Origin: an uncultured Ruminococcus sp.
GTDB taxonomy: Bacteria > Bacillota > Clostridia > Oscillospirales > Ruminococcaceae
Reading direction: 5' to 3'
Assembly (NCBI GenBank): GCA_900554975.1
Contig: USJI01000037.1
Coordinates: 1-7,540 of the forward strand
Length of the DNA stretch: 7,540 nt
Shown here piece after piece: positions 7,432-7,540 of the stretch. The stretch's first letter is position 1; every line of letters starts with the position of its first letter. The notes beneath the pieces are model-generated. The model was not told the origin of the DNA. It was given only the letters and a program-made list of their open reading frames with translations, and did no database searches. The position numbers and the translations under genes are program-made.

Positions 7432-7540
7432 TTATAAACTCAGCTTTTTTATAAAATCATTAAAAATAGTACAGTCAAAATGAGTATCTTCCGCCCTGAA
7501 TGATTTTCCGTTAAGGTAAGAAAGAACCCCTTCAGTTTTC
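7432..7540 (-). CDS. 3' end of a minus-strand gene, unidentified (truncated by window edge)
   Basis: One minus-strand frame is open from the window edge for 35 codons to a TAA at 7434-7432. The visible tail includes EGVLSYLNGKSF and ends FNDFIKKLSL, a mixed-composition, helix-like C-terminus typical of real protein rather than AT-rich noise. I do not recognise the family. A second minus-strand frame is also open for about 29 codons, which lowers confidence. The SulP gene downstream on the same strand has its own promoter, so the two need not be co-transcribed. Confidence 0.5.
   Translation of the reverse strand, partial: KTEGVLSYLNGKSFRAEDTHFDCTIFNDFIKKLSL

Noticed and set aside
1..7540. Mobile element, CRISPR, tRNA or defence system
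   Set aside because: No transposase or integrase, no spaced direct repeats, no cloverleaf pattern and no defence-type domain were seen; the genes are metabolic, cellulosomal and transport genes.

Overview
The window suggests a Gram-positive, moderately AT-rich bacterium of the Ruminococcus type (Bacillota, Oscillospiraceae). The main clue is a secreted 807-residue protein that ends in a type I dockerin, the plug-in module of cellulosomes. AAGG/AGGAG-type ribosome sites, a TTG start and sigma-A-like promoters with extended -10 boxes fit this. The lineage is an inference; no marker gene is present.

Layout. Positions 2-364 (+) hold the 3' part of a family I inorganic pyrophosphatase. After 21 bases comes a long, divergent ribose-phosphate pyrophosphokinase (386-1525, +), closed by a strong terminator (1544-1577). 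A well-formed promoter (1580-1608) starts a second + strand unit: the secreted dockerin protein (1645-4068) and, 19 bases later, a MATE-family multidrug/solute exporter (4088-5440, TTG start). A bidirectional terminator (5447-5472) separates this unit from a convergent SulP-STAS anion transporter (5487-7199, -), which has its own promoter at 7277-7305. The last ~110 bases probably carry the 3' end of another minus-strand gene (7432-7540).

How the genes fit together. Pyrophosphatase and PRPP synthetase are metabolic partners: PRPP-using transferases release pyrophosphate, and its hydrolysis pulls those reactions forward. The dockerin protein pairs a DUF4874/DUF4832 predicted glycosidase-like module with a CBM9/DOMON-like sandwich, an Ig-like domain and the dockerin, so it is probably a cellulosomal component acting on plant polysaccharide. 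The MATE exporter seems to be co-transcribed with it, with no obvious functional link. The SulP transporter is a separate unit.

No mobile element, CRISPR array, tRNA, rRNA or phage gene was seen. The most interesting item is the dockerin protein, whose putative catalytic module has no activity I can name. I did not find a clearly new multi-gene system.
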